Source of the DNA: Methanosarcina vacuolata Z-761
GTDB lineage: Archaea; Halobacteriota; Methanosarcinia; Methanosarcinales; Methanosarcinaceae
DNA length: 64,000 bases
Assembly: GCF_000969905.1 (NCBI RefSeq)
Contig: NZ_CP009520.1
Location: 1,302,001 to 1,366,000 of the forward strand
Direction of reading: 5' to 3'
Positions 50,892 to 59,672 of the stretch are shown here, in pieces; position 1 is the stretch's first letter, and every line of letters starts with the position of its first letter. The notes beneath the pieces are model-generated. The model was not told the DNA's origin. It saw only the letters and a program-made list of their open reading frames with translations, and did not search any database. The translations under genes were made by a program, and so were the position numbers.

Positions 50892-52034
50892 ATGTCATCC
50901 GCAAGGCTCAAGCGTGTAGAAGAATCCGCAACGATAAGGATCTCCAATATTGCAACCAGAATGATTAAAGAGGGTACAGACGTAATCAATTTCAGCCTTG
51001 GTGAACCTGATTTCAATACCCCTAAGAATATCTGCGATGCTGCGGCAAAGGCTATGTATGAGGGAAAAACCCACTATGCCCCTTCTGGAGGTATTCCTGA
51101 ATTAAGGGCCGCCATTGCCGAAAAATTGAGAACGGAAAATAACCTCGATGTAACCGAAGCAGGTGTACTTGTCACCCCCGGAGCAAAACAGGGAATTTTT
51201 GAGGTAATGATGGGCGTTCTCGATGATGGGGACCAGGCTCTATTGTTTAATCCTTCATGGGTAACTTATGACGCATGCATACGTTTTGCAGGGGCGGAAA
51301 CAGTCTGGGTTCCGACAGTCCCTGAAAAAGGTTTCATCCCTGACAATTTTGAAGAATACATCACTGATAAAACCAAGCTCATTGTTGTAAATAGTCCGGG
51401 AAATCCAACAGGTGGAGTTTTCGGGAAAAAGACTTTGCACTGTATCGCGGATCTTGCAATTGACCATGATCTCATAGTAGTTTCAGATGAGATTTATGAG
51501 AAAATTATCTATGACAGGGAGCATATCAGCATTGGTAGCCTTGATGGAATGCAGGAAAGAACTATCACCGTAAATGGTTTTTCCAAGGCATATGCCATGA
51601 CAGGCTGGAGACTCGGCTATCTGACTGCTCCTCCTGAAATTCTCAAACTTCTACTTAAAATTCAGTCTCATTCGGTAAGTAGTGCGACTACGTTTGTTCA
51701 GTACGGTGGACTTGAAGCCCTTCAGGGCCCTCAGGACAGCGTTAAAGCAATGGTTGACCGTTTTAAGGTACGCCGCGATGTCCTTATCGACGGCCTGAAT
51801 AAGATGGGGTTTGAATGTAAAAAGCCCGATGGAGCTTTCTATGCTTTTGCTAATGTCAGCGAGTATGGAAACGGGACTCAGGTTGCAGAACGTCTCCTGA
51901 AAGAAGCTCAGGTGGCAGTTACTCCTGGAATTGCTTTTGGTTCGTCTGGTGAGGATTTCGTCAGGATTTCCTATGCAACATCGATTGACCGAATCAGGGA
52001 AGCTCTTGAAAGACTTGAAAAGGTATTTTCCTGA
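50892..52034 (+). CDS. Aspartate aminotransferase family protein (class I/II)
   Basis: A PLP-dependent aminotransferase of 380 residues, subgroup I-gamma. The PLP lysine is K232 in NGFSKAYAMTGWRLGYL; GEPDFNTPKNI, YAPSGGIPELRAAIAEKL and NSPGNPTGGVF are present. It most likely interconverts aspartate and oxaloacetate. ATG 50892 follows CAGGACCATCC. The riboflavin genes precede it by 52 bases and the DUF39/ferredoxin homocysteine pair lies 0.9 kb downstream; as that pathway starts from aspartate semialdehyde, a link is possible. Confidence 0.9.
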   Translation: MSSARLKRVEESATIRISNIATRMIKEGTDVINFSLGEPDFNTPKNICDAAAKAMYEGKTHYAPSGGIPELRAAIAEKLRTENNLDVTEAGVLVTPGAKQGIFEVMMGVLDDGDQALLFNPSWVTYDACIRFAGAETVWVPTVPEKGFIPDNFEEYITDKTKLIVVNSPGNPTGGVFGKKTLHCIADLAIDHDLIVVSDEIYEKIIYDREHISIGSLDGMQERTITVNGFSKAYAMTGWRLGYLTAPPEILKLLLKIQSHSVSSATTFVQYGGLEALQGPQDSVKAMVDRFKVRRDVLIDGLNKMGFECKKPDGAFYAFANVSEYGNGTQVAERLLKEAQVAVTPGIAFGSSGEDFVRISYATSIDRIREALERLEKVFS

Positions 52035-52083
52035 ATTAAATCCAGTAAATTATCTTTCTGAAAAAAGGTATGAGTAAAGGATA

Positions 52084-52163
52084 ACAGGTGCAATCAAATC
52101 GAGAAACGGTAGGGGGCAAATTTATCCATACCGTTTAAGCACCTCTTTTATGATTGCACCTGT
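52084..52163. terminator. Large hairpin at convergent gene ends (inverted partial copy of ribL 3' end)
   Basis: ACAGGTGCAATCA (52084-52096) is exactly complementary to TGATTGCACCTGT (52151-52163), and inside AAACGGTA pairs with TACCGTTT. The right arm is the last part of the ribL coding sequence. It would work as a two-way terminator between the aminotransferase and ribL. Confidence 0.65.
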
Positions 52164-52541
52164 ACTGCAAAGTGGGCATTCTTTTGAAAGTGGAATTCTT
52201 ACCACATTTGCAGGAAGCCCTCTTTTAGCAAGTTCTTTTTCCAGAAGTTCGGCGTCAAAACGCTGGTCGTAACCCAGGGCAATTATATCCGGTCTGATCT
52301 GCTTCAGGGGTTCAAACATATCTTTTTCGCTTCCAAGAAGCGCTTTATCTACTATTCCTAATGCACTTACCATCTCCAGCCGCTGCTCCTCGGGCACAAT
52401 TGGTTTTGGCTTGTGAGTTACATTTGAGTCTCTCGCAACAATAACGAAAAGCTCATCTCCAAGAGCTCGGGCCTGGGTCAGAAAATAAATATGTCCGGGA
52501 TGGAGAAGGTCAAAAGTCCCGGTAGCAAGTATACGTGTCAA
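52122..52541 (-). CDS. ribL: FAD synthetase (FMN adenylyltransferase), archaeal RibL
   Basis: RibL adenylylates FMN to FAD. It is a small nucleotidyltransferase of 139 residues with the GTFDLLHPGHIYFL signature and an ISSLS-like C-terminal segment replaced by CSTGAIIKEVL. The cysteine pair ECPLCS is also found in the characterised M. jannaschii enzyme, which is known to depend on reduced cysteines. The start is TTG 52541 with AGGTGAT four bases upstream. It is convergent with the aminotransferase gene. Together with ribC and ribH it makes this a flavin cluster. Confidence 0.92.
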   Translation of the reverse strand: MTRILATGTFDLLHPGHIYFLTQARALGDELFVIVARDSNVTHKPKPIVPEEQRLEMVSALGIVDKALLGSEKDMFEPLKQIRPDIIALGYDQRFDAELLEKELAKRGLPANVVRIPLSKECPLCSTGAIIKEVLKRYG

Positions 52542-52696
52542 CAGATCACCTGGCCTCGGGTATATCCTTTAAGCATAAGAAACTTACTGAAATTAACCTT
52601 CATGGAGTATGAGAAGAACTACTGATTGTTCAAACTGTTTGCCACATGAACTGTTATATCATTTATAGTTTGACTTTATAGTAAGAGAATTTCCAA

Positions 52697-52716
52697 ATTA
52701 TCGCAAGTAATATATA
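52697..52716 (+). promoter_or_regulatory. Promoter-like direct repeat, copy 1
   Basis: ATTATCGCAAGTAATATATA, nearly identical to 52832-52851 upstream of the DUF39 gene; the AATATATA end resembles a TATA box. Confidence 0.5.
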
Positions 52717-52831
52717 TGGCTCATAATTATGAATATTATTTATTGAGCTCAGGATATAAACTTGAAAACCTGATAATAAATCAAATTCAGGCACAGCTTT
52801 TTACGTCTTCCGACAGGGCTGTTACCTTTAC

Positions 52832-52851
52832 ATTATCACAAGTAATATATA
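52832..52851 (+). promoter_or_regulatory. Promoter-like direct repeat, copy 2
   Basis: ATTATCACAAGTAATATATA, 52 bases before the DUF39 start codon, so it is probably the active promoter; it would give a leader of about 25 bases. Confidence 0.55.
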
Positions 52852-52903
52852 ATTATAATAAATATTACAATTCATATAAATCTGCAAAAAGAGGAGACCC
52901 CCA

Positions 52904-54406
52904 ATGGTTAAAAAATCGGTTCATGAGATTAATAGAAAAATTGAAGATGGAAGCGTCAATGTAGTGACAGCTGAGGAAATGGTCACAATTGTTGAGGAGC
53001 TTGGCGCTGAAGGGGCTGCAAAAGAAGTAGATGTGGTTACTACAGGCACATTCGGAGCTATGTGTTCATCCGGCTTAATGCTTAACCTGGGTCATTCCGA
53101 GCCTCCCATAAAAATACAGAAGATCTGGTTCAACAATGTGGAAGCATACAGCGGACTGGCAGCTGTAGACGCTTACCTGGGGGCTGCCCAGATATCAGAT
53201 ACACGAGGAATTCAGTATGGTGGAGCTCATGTTATTGAAGACCTCCTCAGGGGCAAAGAGATAGATGTTCATGCGACTTCATATGGGACGGACTGTTATC
53301 CAAGGAAAGTGCTTGATACGATAGTCTCTCTTGAAGACCTTAATGAAGCCATTCTTCTTAACCCCAGGAACGCTTATCAGAAATATGCAGCAGCAACCAA
53401 CAGTTCCAAAAGGATTCTAAATACTTATATGGGTGAGCTTCTGCCTAATTTTGGAAATGTAACTTATTCGGGGGCAGGCGTACTCTCTCCTCTCTCAAAT
53501 GACCCGAGCTATGAAACTATAGGCATGGGAACAAGGATTTTCATGGGAGGAGCCCAGGGCTATGTTATAGGGAATGGAACTCAGCATTCTCCTTCTTCAG
53601 GTTTTGGAACTCTTATGCTTAAAGGTAACCTGAAAGAGATGAACCCTGACTATTTGAGGGCTGCTTCCTTTACCGGATACGGTGCCACTCTTTACATGGG
53701 AATCGGGATTCCCATCCCTATCCTTAACGAAAAAATTGCTGCTGCTACTGCAGTTCGTGATGAAGATATTGTTACCACCATCCAGGACTATGCTGTGGGA
53801 AGCCGGGACAAACCGATTGTCAGAGAGGTAAATTATGCTGAGCTCAGGTCAGGCTCGGTGCAGATTGACGGAAAAGACGTGCCCACATCTTCCCTTTCCA
53901 GTTTCAAGAATGCGAGAAAGATTGCAAATGAGTTAAAGCAGTGGGTTAAGCACGGGAAATTCTTTGTCAGTATGCCCGTGGAAAGACTATGTGCTGAAGG
54001 GTCTGCTAAACCCATGAAAGAAACTCAGGCAGTACCTCTCGTAAAAGATGTAATGTCCAGTTTTTTTGTGACCATCAAAAGAGATCAAACTGTCCAGGAC
54101 GCTGCAAAGAAAATCTGGGAGAATTCTTTCAATCATCTGACTGTGATTTCAGATGCCGGGGAACTGGTTGGGATCCTGACTGCCTGGGATATCTCAAAAG
54201 CCGTTGCAGAGAATTGCTTTGATTCGGTAGAGAGCGTTATGACGAAAAAGGTGCTTACCTGTGCTCCGAACGAGCCTGTAGATCTTGCAGCCAGGCGGCT
54301 GGACCGTTACGGGGTATCTGCAATGCCGGTGATCGATGCGCAGAGACGGGTTCTTGGAATAATAACAAGTGACAATATCAGCAAACTTCTTGCCAGGAGG
54401 TACTGA
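52904..54406 (+). CDS. Homocysteine biosynthesis protein (DUF39) with two CBS domains
   Basis: A 500-residue protein. Residues about 5-370 are the COG1900/DUF39 domain (VVTTGTFGAMCSSGLMLNLGH, KIWFNNVEAYSG, YGGAHVIEDLL, GTQHSPSSGFGTLML), and 380-500 are a CBS pair. The homologue MA1821 of M. acetivorans, with the ferredoxin MA1822, was shown to be needed for making homocysteine from aspartate semialdehyde and sulfide without O-acyl intermediates. Cys residues in FGAMCSSG and TDCYPRK are candidates for sulfur transfer. GAGGAG lies 8 bases before ATG 52904. The ferredoxin gene follows after 2 bases. Confidence 0.93.
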   Translation: MVKKSVHEINRKIEDGSVNVVTAEEMVTIVEELGAEGAAKEVDVVTTGTFGAMCSSGLMLNLGHSEPPIKIQKIWFNNVEAYSGLAAVDAYLGAAQISDTRGIQYGGAHVIEDLLRGKEIDVHATSYGTDCYPRKVLDTIVSLEDLNEAILLNPRNAYQKYAAATNSSKRILNTYMGELLPNFGNVTYSGAGVLSPLSNDPSYETIGMGTRIFMGGAQGYVIGNGTQHSPSSGFGTLMLKGNLKEMNPDYLRAASFTGYGATLYMGIGIPIPILNEKIAAATAVRDEDIVTTIQDYAVGSRDKPIVREVNYAELRSGSVQIDGKDVPTSSLSSFKNARKIANELKQWVKHGKFFVSMPVERLCAEGSAKPMKETQAVPLVKDVMSSFFVTIKRDQTVQDAAKKIWENSFNHLTVISDAGELVGILTAWDISKAVAENCFDSVESVMTKKVLTCAPNEPVDLAARRLDRYGVSAMPVIDAQRRVLGIITSDNISKLLARRY

Positions 54407-54408
54407 AC

Positions 54409-54795
54409 ATGAAAATCAAGATCACCATTCCTACCGAAAGAATCCATAACCCCATTATTTCCGAGTCCATAGTCGAAACCGGAATCCTGATTAATATAAT
54501 GGTTGCAAATATCGACTCAACCTATGGGGAATTGATAGCCGACGTAAACGATCTCAAGTTCGATAGAATCAAAAATGCCCTGGAATCGAGAGGAGCTATC
54601 GTTTCCATCCTGGACAGGCCTATTCACAGGGACGAGGAAGAATGTATCGAGTGCGGAGCATGTATTTCGGTCTGCCCTATGAATGTGTATTCTTTTGACA
54701 ATTCCTGGAGTGTCCTGGTAGATGAAAAGAAATGCATCCAGTGCGGTGTGTGCATCAAGATGTGCCCTCATGGGGCTTTGAAACTGGGAGAATGA
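54409..54795 (+). CDS. NIL-domain ferredoxin, partner in homocysteine synthesis
   Basis: A 128-residue protein with an N-terminal NIL domain (about 1-70; ligand-binding fold also found in methionine importers) and two 4Fe-4S motifs: CIECGACISVCPMNVY and CIQCGVCIKMCPHGAL. It would give electrons for reductive sulfur insertion by the DUF39 protein. Two bases separate the genes, so translation is likely coupled. It matches MA1822 in layout and context. Confidence 0.93.
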   Translation: MKIKITIPTERIHNPIISESIVETGILINIMVANIDSTYGELIADVNDLKFDRIKNALESRGAIVSILDRPIHRDEEECIECGACISVCPMNVYSFDNSWSVLVDEKKCIQCGVCIKMCPHGALKLGE

Positions 54796-54990
54796 AGAAA
54801 GGAAAGACCGAATGACTATCCTTTCCTTGGCAATCTGTTTATTTCTCTTTCTTCTTTCCCTTTTCCTTTCCTTTTTTCTTTCCTTTTTTCTTTCCTTTTT
54901 TCCCTTTTTCTTTCCTTTTTCTTTCCTTTTTCTCTCTCTTTTTCTTTCCTTTTTTCTTTCCCTTTTTCTTTCCCTTTTTCTTTCCCTGTA
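54796..54990 (+). terminator. Hairpin followed by a long polypyrimidine tract
   Basis: AAGGAAAG at about 54800 can pair with CCTTTCCTT at about 54821, and from about 54842 to 54985 the plus strand has only C and T, mostly in CTTTCCTTTTT units. This should end transcription of the DUF39 operon. Confidence 0.65.
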
Positions 54991-55291
54991 ACTGTATATC
55001 GAGATTTAGATATGGATACTGATTTCTATTTCGAAACTCCTGCTATTTATACATTGAAACAAATAATAATATATCATACAAAAATTACATAGAAAATCGG
55101 ATAGACATTAAAGGAGAAGGTACCAGAACTGAACATTAACAGCTTCTCAACCAATTTTCCAAAAGTCTATTCGCTGATTTCGTTTCCCTATTATTTCTTT
55201 TCCAGGGGGAAAAGTAATTCGGATTTCTATCTACAATGAAATGAAAAGACGCAAACATAATTCTTACAGTCTTTAAAAATAGGGGTAAATT

Positions 55292-56098
55292 ATGAAGATC
55301 CTCGTACTATACTCAGGCGAACTTGGTAAAAAAGTTATCCAGAACCTCATCAATCCTGGAAATTTCTGCGTGTCCTGCGGAGAACTCTGCAACCACTGCA
55401 GGCAGGCCAGGAAGTCGTATGCTAACCTGATTGTAGGAATTCATGAATTTCCTCAAGACCTGCCCACGTTTATAGAAGATCCCGAGCAGTATATGCCTCA
55501 AAAACTTCCGGAATGCGATCTGATACTTGCTATTGGCATCCACCCAGACCTTCTTATAGCCCTTCCTGACGTTGTGAAGAAAACAAAAGCAAAAGCCGTA
55601 ATCGCGCCTTCCGAAGACTCAAAGAAAACTCCTGCAGGAGTTCTTGAACAGCTTAAAAAAGAGCTTGAAGCTATTGGAGTTGAGTTTGAAGGTCCAAAGC
55701 CTTTCTGCGCCCTTGAAAAAACCGGAAAACCTGTAATAGATGCTTTTGTTGACCTTGGTTTCGGGAAGCCTGTGCTCAGAATTGAAATGAGCCCTGATGG
55801 GAAGATGTTTATCGGAGCAGGCGTTCTCAGGGATGCCCCCTGCGGTTCCACCTGGTTTGTGGCAAAAAAGCTCGGCTGGACTGATACGGTTGAATATAAG
55901 GAAACCATCTCAGGTGCTCATCATTCCTATCCCTGTACCGCCAGCATGGACAAAGATCCTCAGCTTGGGGATACTATCCTTCACAAGGCCGGGTATATCA
56001 TCAGGGAAGCTGTTGAAGACGCAATGGAATGTGCAAAAAAGGAAAAAGCCCGATTGTCCGCAGTTTGTGGGGATGAAATCTCAAGTTCGAGCTTCTGA
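55292..56098 (+). CDS. DUF166 family protein
   Basis: A 268-residue archaeal protein of the DUF166 family, sometimes labelled thymidylate synthase-like without evidence. It has a Cys-rich N-terminal segment (CVSCGELCNHC, residues about 28-38) and later YPCTASMD; these Cys could bind an Fe-S cluster. Other conserved parts are LAIGIHPDLL, APSEDSKKTPAGV and LRDAPCGSTWFVAKKL. The function is unknown. It is downstream of the homocysteine pair but separated by the polypyrimidine tract and has its own leader (AATAGGGGTAA before ATG 55292). Confidence 0.87.
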   Translation: MKILVLYSGELGKKVIQNLINPGNFCVSCGELCNHCRQARKSYANLIVGIHEFPQDLPTFIEDPEQYMPQKLPECDLILAIGIHPDLLIALPDVVKKTKAKAVIAPSEDSKKTPAGVLEQLKKELEAIGVEFEGPKPFCALEKTGKPVIDAFVDLGFGKPVLRIEMSPDGKMFIGAGVLRDAPCGSTWFVAKKLGWTDTVEYKETISGAHHSYPCTASMDKDPQLGDTILHKAGYIIREAVEDAMECAKKEKARLSAVCGDEISSSSF

Positions 56099-56353
56099 AA
56101 AGTGCTATCTGAAAAGCTTCCTAAAAATATTCTTATTAAAAACCAAAATCTAAAAAACCAAAATTCATTAATCTGAGCCCAACAAAAAAAAATAAGCATA
56201 AACTTCGCGTTTTGGCAAAATTAAGGCCGAAACAGGATACTGACAAGCATTAAGGGATTTGGGGTTAAATCCCTGGAAGTTAAAACTTCCTTATCCCTTT
56301 ATGCGTTTAGTTCAAATAAATGCACCTACTGGAGCAAGTACCTAATAAGTACT

Positions 56354-56767
56354 TTAGCAGGTGGGGCATTTGAGTTTCAGGGTAACCTTTGCACAATCGG
56401 TTTTTCCATCCTTACCTTTTATCTTGTATGTGAAGGTGTCAGTGCAAGTACAACATTTTTTGGAGCAACATGCTGCTGATGCTTTATAGCAGAATTTACC
56501 ATCACTATAAACTGTCACTTTTCCGCCCAGTGTGGTCTTGTAAGTTCCGGTAGTCGTAACTTTAAGGTTGCATCCTTTATCATTATTAAGTAAAGTAGTA
56601 TATTTAAAGCAATAAACAGTATTTGGACATGATTTAAGGCTAATACTATAAGAATCATTTATTGCATCTGTTTTACAATTGTTATTGCATGCTGCTGCTC
56701 CTGTCATTGACAGGACAAAAAAGACTAATGTGAAAATACAGATTGTTTTAAGCATAATTTTTCGCAT
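56354..56767 (-). CDS. Cysteine-rich secreted protein with cadherin-like module
   Basis: A 137-residue protein with a signal peptide (LKTICIFTLVFFVLSMTGAAA). The mature part has about 15 Cys, in a pattern including ACCSKKCCTC. The spacing of NDSYSISLKSCP, GTYKTTLGGKVTVYSDGKFCY and DTFTYKIKGKDGKTDCAKVTLKL is that of a single Ig/cadherin-like repeat (as in Cadherin_5-type modules) in which many positions are changed to Cys. It may be disulfide- or metal-bonded at the cell surface. ATG 56767 or 56755 can start it. Stand-alone. Confidence 0.7.
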   Translation of the reverse strand: MRKIMLKTICIFTLVFFVLSMTGAAACNNNCKTDAINDSYSISLKSCPNTVYCFKYTTLLNNDKGCNLKVTTTGTYKTTLGGKVTVYSDGKFCYKASAACCSKKCCTCTDTFTYKIKGKDGKTDCAKVTLKLKCPTC

Positions 56768-57606
56768 TACTTTTCCTCCGTATTATCCTATTATATTTTA
56801 TTTTCTCGGAAGCGGTCTCTTTTGATCCGAGAACACCTATTATCGAAACCAACTGGGAAATATTATCATATAAACATACTTATTTTTTTATCTGTGAATA
56901 AAAATAGAAAAATGAATTTAAAACTTGATAATACTTTATCTTAAAGATCAGAAGATCATCATACTATTAATGTCTGTAACTGCACTTATTAAAGATTAGA
57001 ATAAAAATATAAAGCTCTTGATGAGTTTGTGTCATATAATTTCTATTGTTAAGTCTTCATGTGGAAAAATACTAATGAATACAATTTTTTTTCTTTAAAA
57101 ACAGGATATTGGAGTCTTTTATGCTTCTAAAATAGCGGATTTATTCTATTTATTTAAAATCAGGCCTGTTATTCGTAATTAAGATATGTTATTTGTTCAC
57201 ATTGTCACACTTTTCTATCCGGGGATTTTTTGAATTCCAAAATTCCGCACTTATTCGTCCTTGCAAAATGATGCATATAGGGTTACATTTTTGTTATCTG
57301 ATAACTCGTCTACCTGCTTACCATTGAACTTAAAAGTTGGCAGGATAATCTTTAACTGCTTATGGCAGATTTTGATCATAGTGCCTAATGTACCTGATTT
57401 CATTCTTCAAATATGTAGAGCCCTTCTCAAGTATATTATTTTATCAGATTGCCCTGTAAGAGTCAGAAGTATATGAATGGTTATATTCAGACATGCTTAT
57501 GGCTTGAAAATTTAATATTCAGGGCATATCTGTTAATTATATGAAGCATGTACAACTATTATAAAATAGAAAATCTTGTTTTCAGTTTCAATTTAAGAGG
57601 TGAACC
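56768..57606. other. AT-rich gap without recognised genes
   Basis: About 840 bases between divergent genes. A 71-codon frame at 57261-57476 has no ribosome site and no recognisable product. No repeat or strong hairpin was seen. Confidence 0.45.
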
Positions 57607-57969
57607 ATGAAGCCAAAGATTGATTCCACGAGTTTTGGTTCTATTACTGTAAACGGAGAGACCTTTAAATATGACATACTTATTCGCCTTAATGGACAGG
57701 TCGAAAAAAGAGAAAAAGGATTGTCAAAGGAGCTCTACGGGACTTCCCATAAAATCTCGCTTGAGGAAGCAAAGCACATTTATGAGGAAGGGACTGAAAA
57801 AATCCTTATCGGAACCGGGCAGACAGGTTTCGTTAAACTTTCTGAGGAAGCTGAAAATTTTTTTGCAGAAAAAAAGTGTGGAGTAGAACTTTTTCCAACA
57901 CCGTGGGCAATTGAACGCTGGAACGAGCTTGAAGGAAATATCACTGCCATGTTCCATATAACATGTTAA
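57607..57969 (+). CDS. Mth938-like domain protein (DUF498)
   Basis: A 120-residue protein of the Mth938/NDUFAF3-like family: FGSITVNGETFKYDILI, then EGTEKILIGTGQTGFVKLSEE and ELFPTPWAIERWNEL. The fold is known for archaeal members, and a eukaryotic relative helps assemble complex I, but the archaeal role is not established. AGAGGTGA lies 5 bases before ATG 57607. It is followed at once by a tandem repeat. Confidence 0.88.
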   Translation: MKPKIDSTSFGSITVNGETFKYDILIRLNGQVEKREKGLSKELYGTSHKISLEEAKHIYEEGTEKILIGTGQTGFVKLSEEAENFFAEKKCGVELFPTPWAIERWNELEGNITAMFHITC

Positions 57970-58125
57970 GTCCATAAACTAAGTCCATGTACTATGTTAA
58001 GTCCATAAACTAAGTCCATGTACTATGTTAAGTCCATAAACTAAGTCCATGTACTATGTTAAGTCCATAAACTAAGTCCATGTACTATGTTAAGTCCATG
58101 TACTATGTTAAGTCCATATAACTTG
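57966..58125. repeat. 31-bp tandem repeat, four to five copies
   Basis: TAAGTCCATAAAC and TAAGTCCATGTACTATGT alternate with a 31-base period; the first copy overlaps the stop codon of the Mth938-like gene. Confidence 0.92.
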
Positions 58126-58140
58126 TCAAGTGTAAAAAAC

Positions 58141-58200
58141 GCGCATGAAATTCTTCTAATTACAGGCACAAAGAAATGAAAGTACTTGAAAGAATTTTCA
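58141..58200. repeat. Dispersed repeat family 3, copy B
   Basis: Matches 11770-11828, with a 39-base identical block. Here it lies 62 bases beyond the stop codon of the minus-strand MscS gene, a position comparable to that of copy A. Confidence 0.85.
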
Positions 58201-58262
58201 TGCCAAGAGATATGACGGCCAGGGAAGTATAGACCGGTTTTCAAAAGAAAGACTGGTTTTGC

Positions 58263-59177
58263 TTAATATAGTCCTTCCACGTTGTGTCCCTCTTCAAGTA
58301 CAATTCTTTCTTCCTGTACCGTTATATTCTGTCCTGTGGTGTGTTTTCCACCTTCTTTTGGTTCCATTTTTTTTATATTTATATCCATCTGGGGGAACGG
58401 AATCTCAATTCCTTCTTTCGTATAAGCGTCAAATATTCCTGCAACAAGGTCATTCTTTACGATTCCCATTTCTCCGGTTTTTGCCCAGGCCCGTAGCTGC
58501 AAATTTATTGAGGAATTGGCAAGCTCAGTGGTTACTACTGCGGGTTCGGGTTCTTTAAGGACAAGAGGGTGTGTTTTCATTAGATTGAGTGCTATCTCTG
58601 TAGCTTTTTCGAGGTTTGAGGAGTAACTTATTCCTACATCAACCGATACTCTTCTTGTAGGCATCCGTGTCATATTAACAATAGAGCTTCCCCAGACAAG
58701 CTTATTCGGGATTGTTATGAGCTGGTTGTCAAGAGTCAGGAGTTCGGTTGACATAATACCTACAGATTTCACTTTTCCGGTCTGTCCGTTCACGGTTACA
58801 ATTTCTCCCGTGTCAATAGGCCTGATTGCGGCAACACATACTCCGGCAGTCAGGTTTGTAAAGGTATCCTGCAGGCCAAGTCCAAGAACAATGCCTATTG
58901 CTGCAGAAACTCCTACTATATAACTGTCCACGTCAAAATTGAGACTCTTCAAGAAAATAAGAATAATAATTACATAAAGGAGGATACTTAAAAAACGAGT
59001 GAGAAATTGAACGGTAAGGTCCGGAATCTTTGTTTTCTGTATTCCCCTTCTGAAAACACGAATAATATACTTTGATAAAACGAACCCCATAACCAGCACC
59101 ATTGCTGCAAAAATCAGCCTGGATATCGTGATGTCCGTATATGGAATTACCTGCTTCATTACTGTCTCAAAGCTCAT
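58263..59177 (-). CDS. Small-conductance mechanosensitive channel (MscS family)
   Basis: A 304-residue channel: helices at about 18-38 and 60-80, the pore helix 85-125 (VGVSAAIGIVLGLGLQDTFTNLTAGVCVAAIRPI) and a beta domain with DTGEIVTVNGQTGKVKSVGIMSTEL and the NKLVWGSSIVNMTR cap, then the alpha/beta C-terminal domain to about 270. It relieves osmotic pressure. The last 30 residues are charged and unlike the family. ATG 59177; AAGGCAGG upstream on the minus strand is a weak ribosome site. Confidence 0.93.
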   Translation of the reverse strand: MSFETVMKQVIPYTDITISRLIFAAMVLVMGFVLSKYIIRVFRRGIQKTKIPDLTVQFLTRFLSILLYVIIILIFLKSLNFDVDSYIVGVSAAIGIVLGLGLQDTFTNLTAGVCVAAIRPIDTGEIVTVNGQTGKVKSVGIMSTELLTLDNQLITIPNKLVWGSSIVNMTRMPTRRVSVDVGISYSSNLEKATEIALNLMKTHPLVLKEPEPAVVTTELANSSINLQLRAWAKTGEMGIVKNDLVAGIFDAYTKEGIEIPFPQMDINIKKMEPKEGGKHTTGQNITVQEERIVLEEGHNVEGLY

Positions 59178-59284
59178 TTTTACCTGCCTTCTTTCTTCTC
59201 TTCGTGGAGAAGCAAAAGATTCTCATGTAGCTTATCCGGTATAACTTATTAACAGTACCACTTATTAAAAATATTCGCTATTAA

Positions 59285-59470
59285 ATGTAGAACTTACGAA
59301 AAATAGGACTTATGAAAAGTAGAACTTATAAAGAATAGAACTTATGAAGAGTAGGACTTATGAAAAGTAGGACTTATGAAAAGTAGGACTTATGAAAAGT
59401 AGGATCTATGAAAAGTAGAACTTATGAAAAGTAATTTATGAAAAGTAGGACTTATAAAGAGTAAACTTCT
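59285..59470. repeat. 15-16-bp tandem repeat, about eleven copies
   Basis: Variants of ATGAAAAGTAGGACTT upstream of the MscS gene (divergent side). Confidence 0.88.
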
Positions 59471-59672
59471 GAAGTAAAGTGCAGGATTATACTAATCCTC
59501 TGGCTATCAGTTTAAAAAGCATTTAATCTCTATATGTCATAGATTCTATCTTTCTTTTATTCTGTCTTTTTAGTCCAAAAACGTCTTTTACAGAATAATT
59601 ATTTCACATAACAAGTTTCAAAAATATACAGAACTAAAAAAATAAGTTAAATAATTTTATCAAACTCAGGGA

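Noticed and set aside
52716-52964. 82-codon frame beginning MAHNYEYYLLSS
   Set aside because: It overlaps the start of the DUF39 gene, begins inside a promoter-like repeat, has no ribosome site and no recognisable family.
57261-57476. 71-codon frame upstream of the Mth938-like gene
   Set aside because: No ribosome site or family signal; AT-rich gap.
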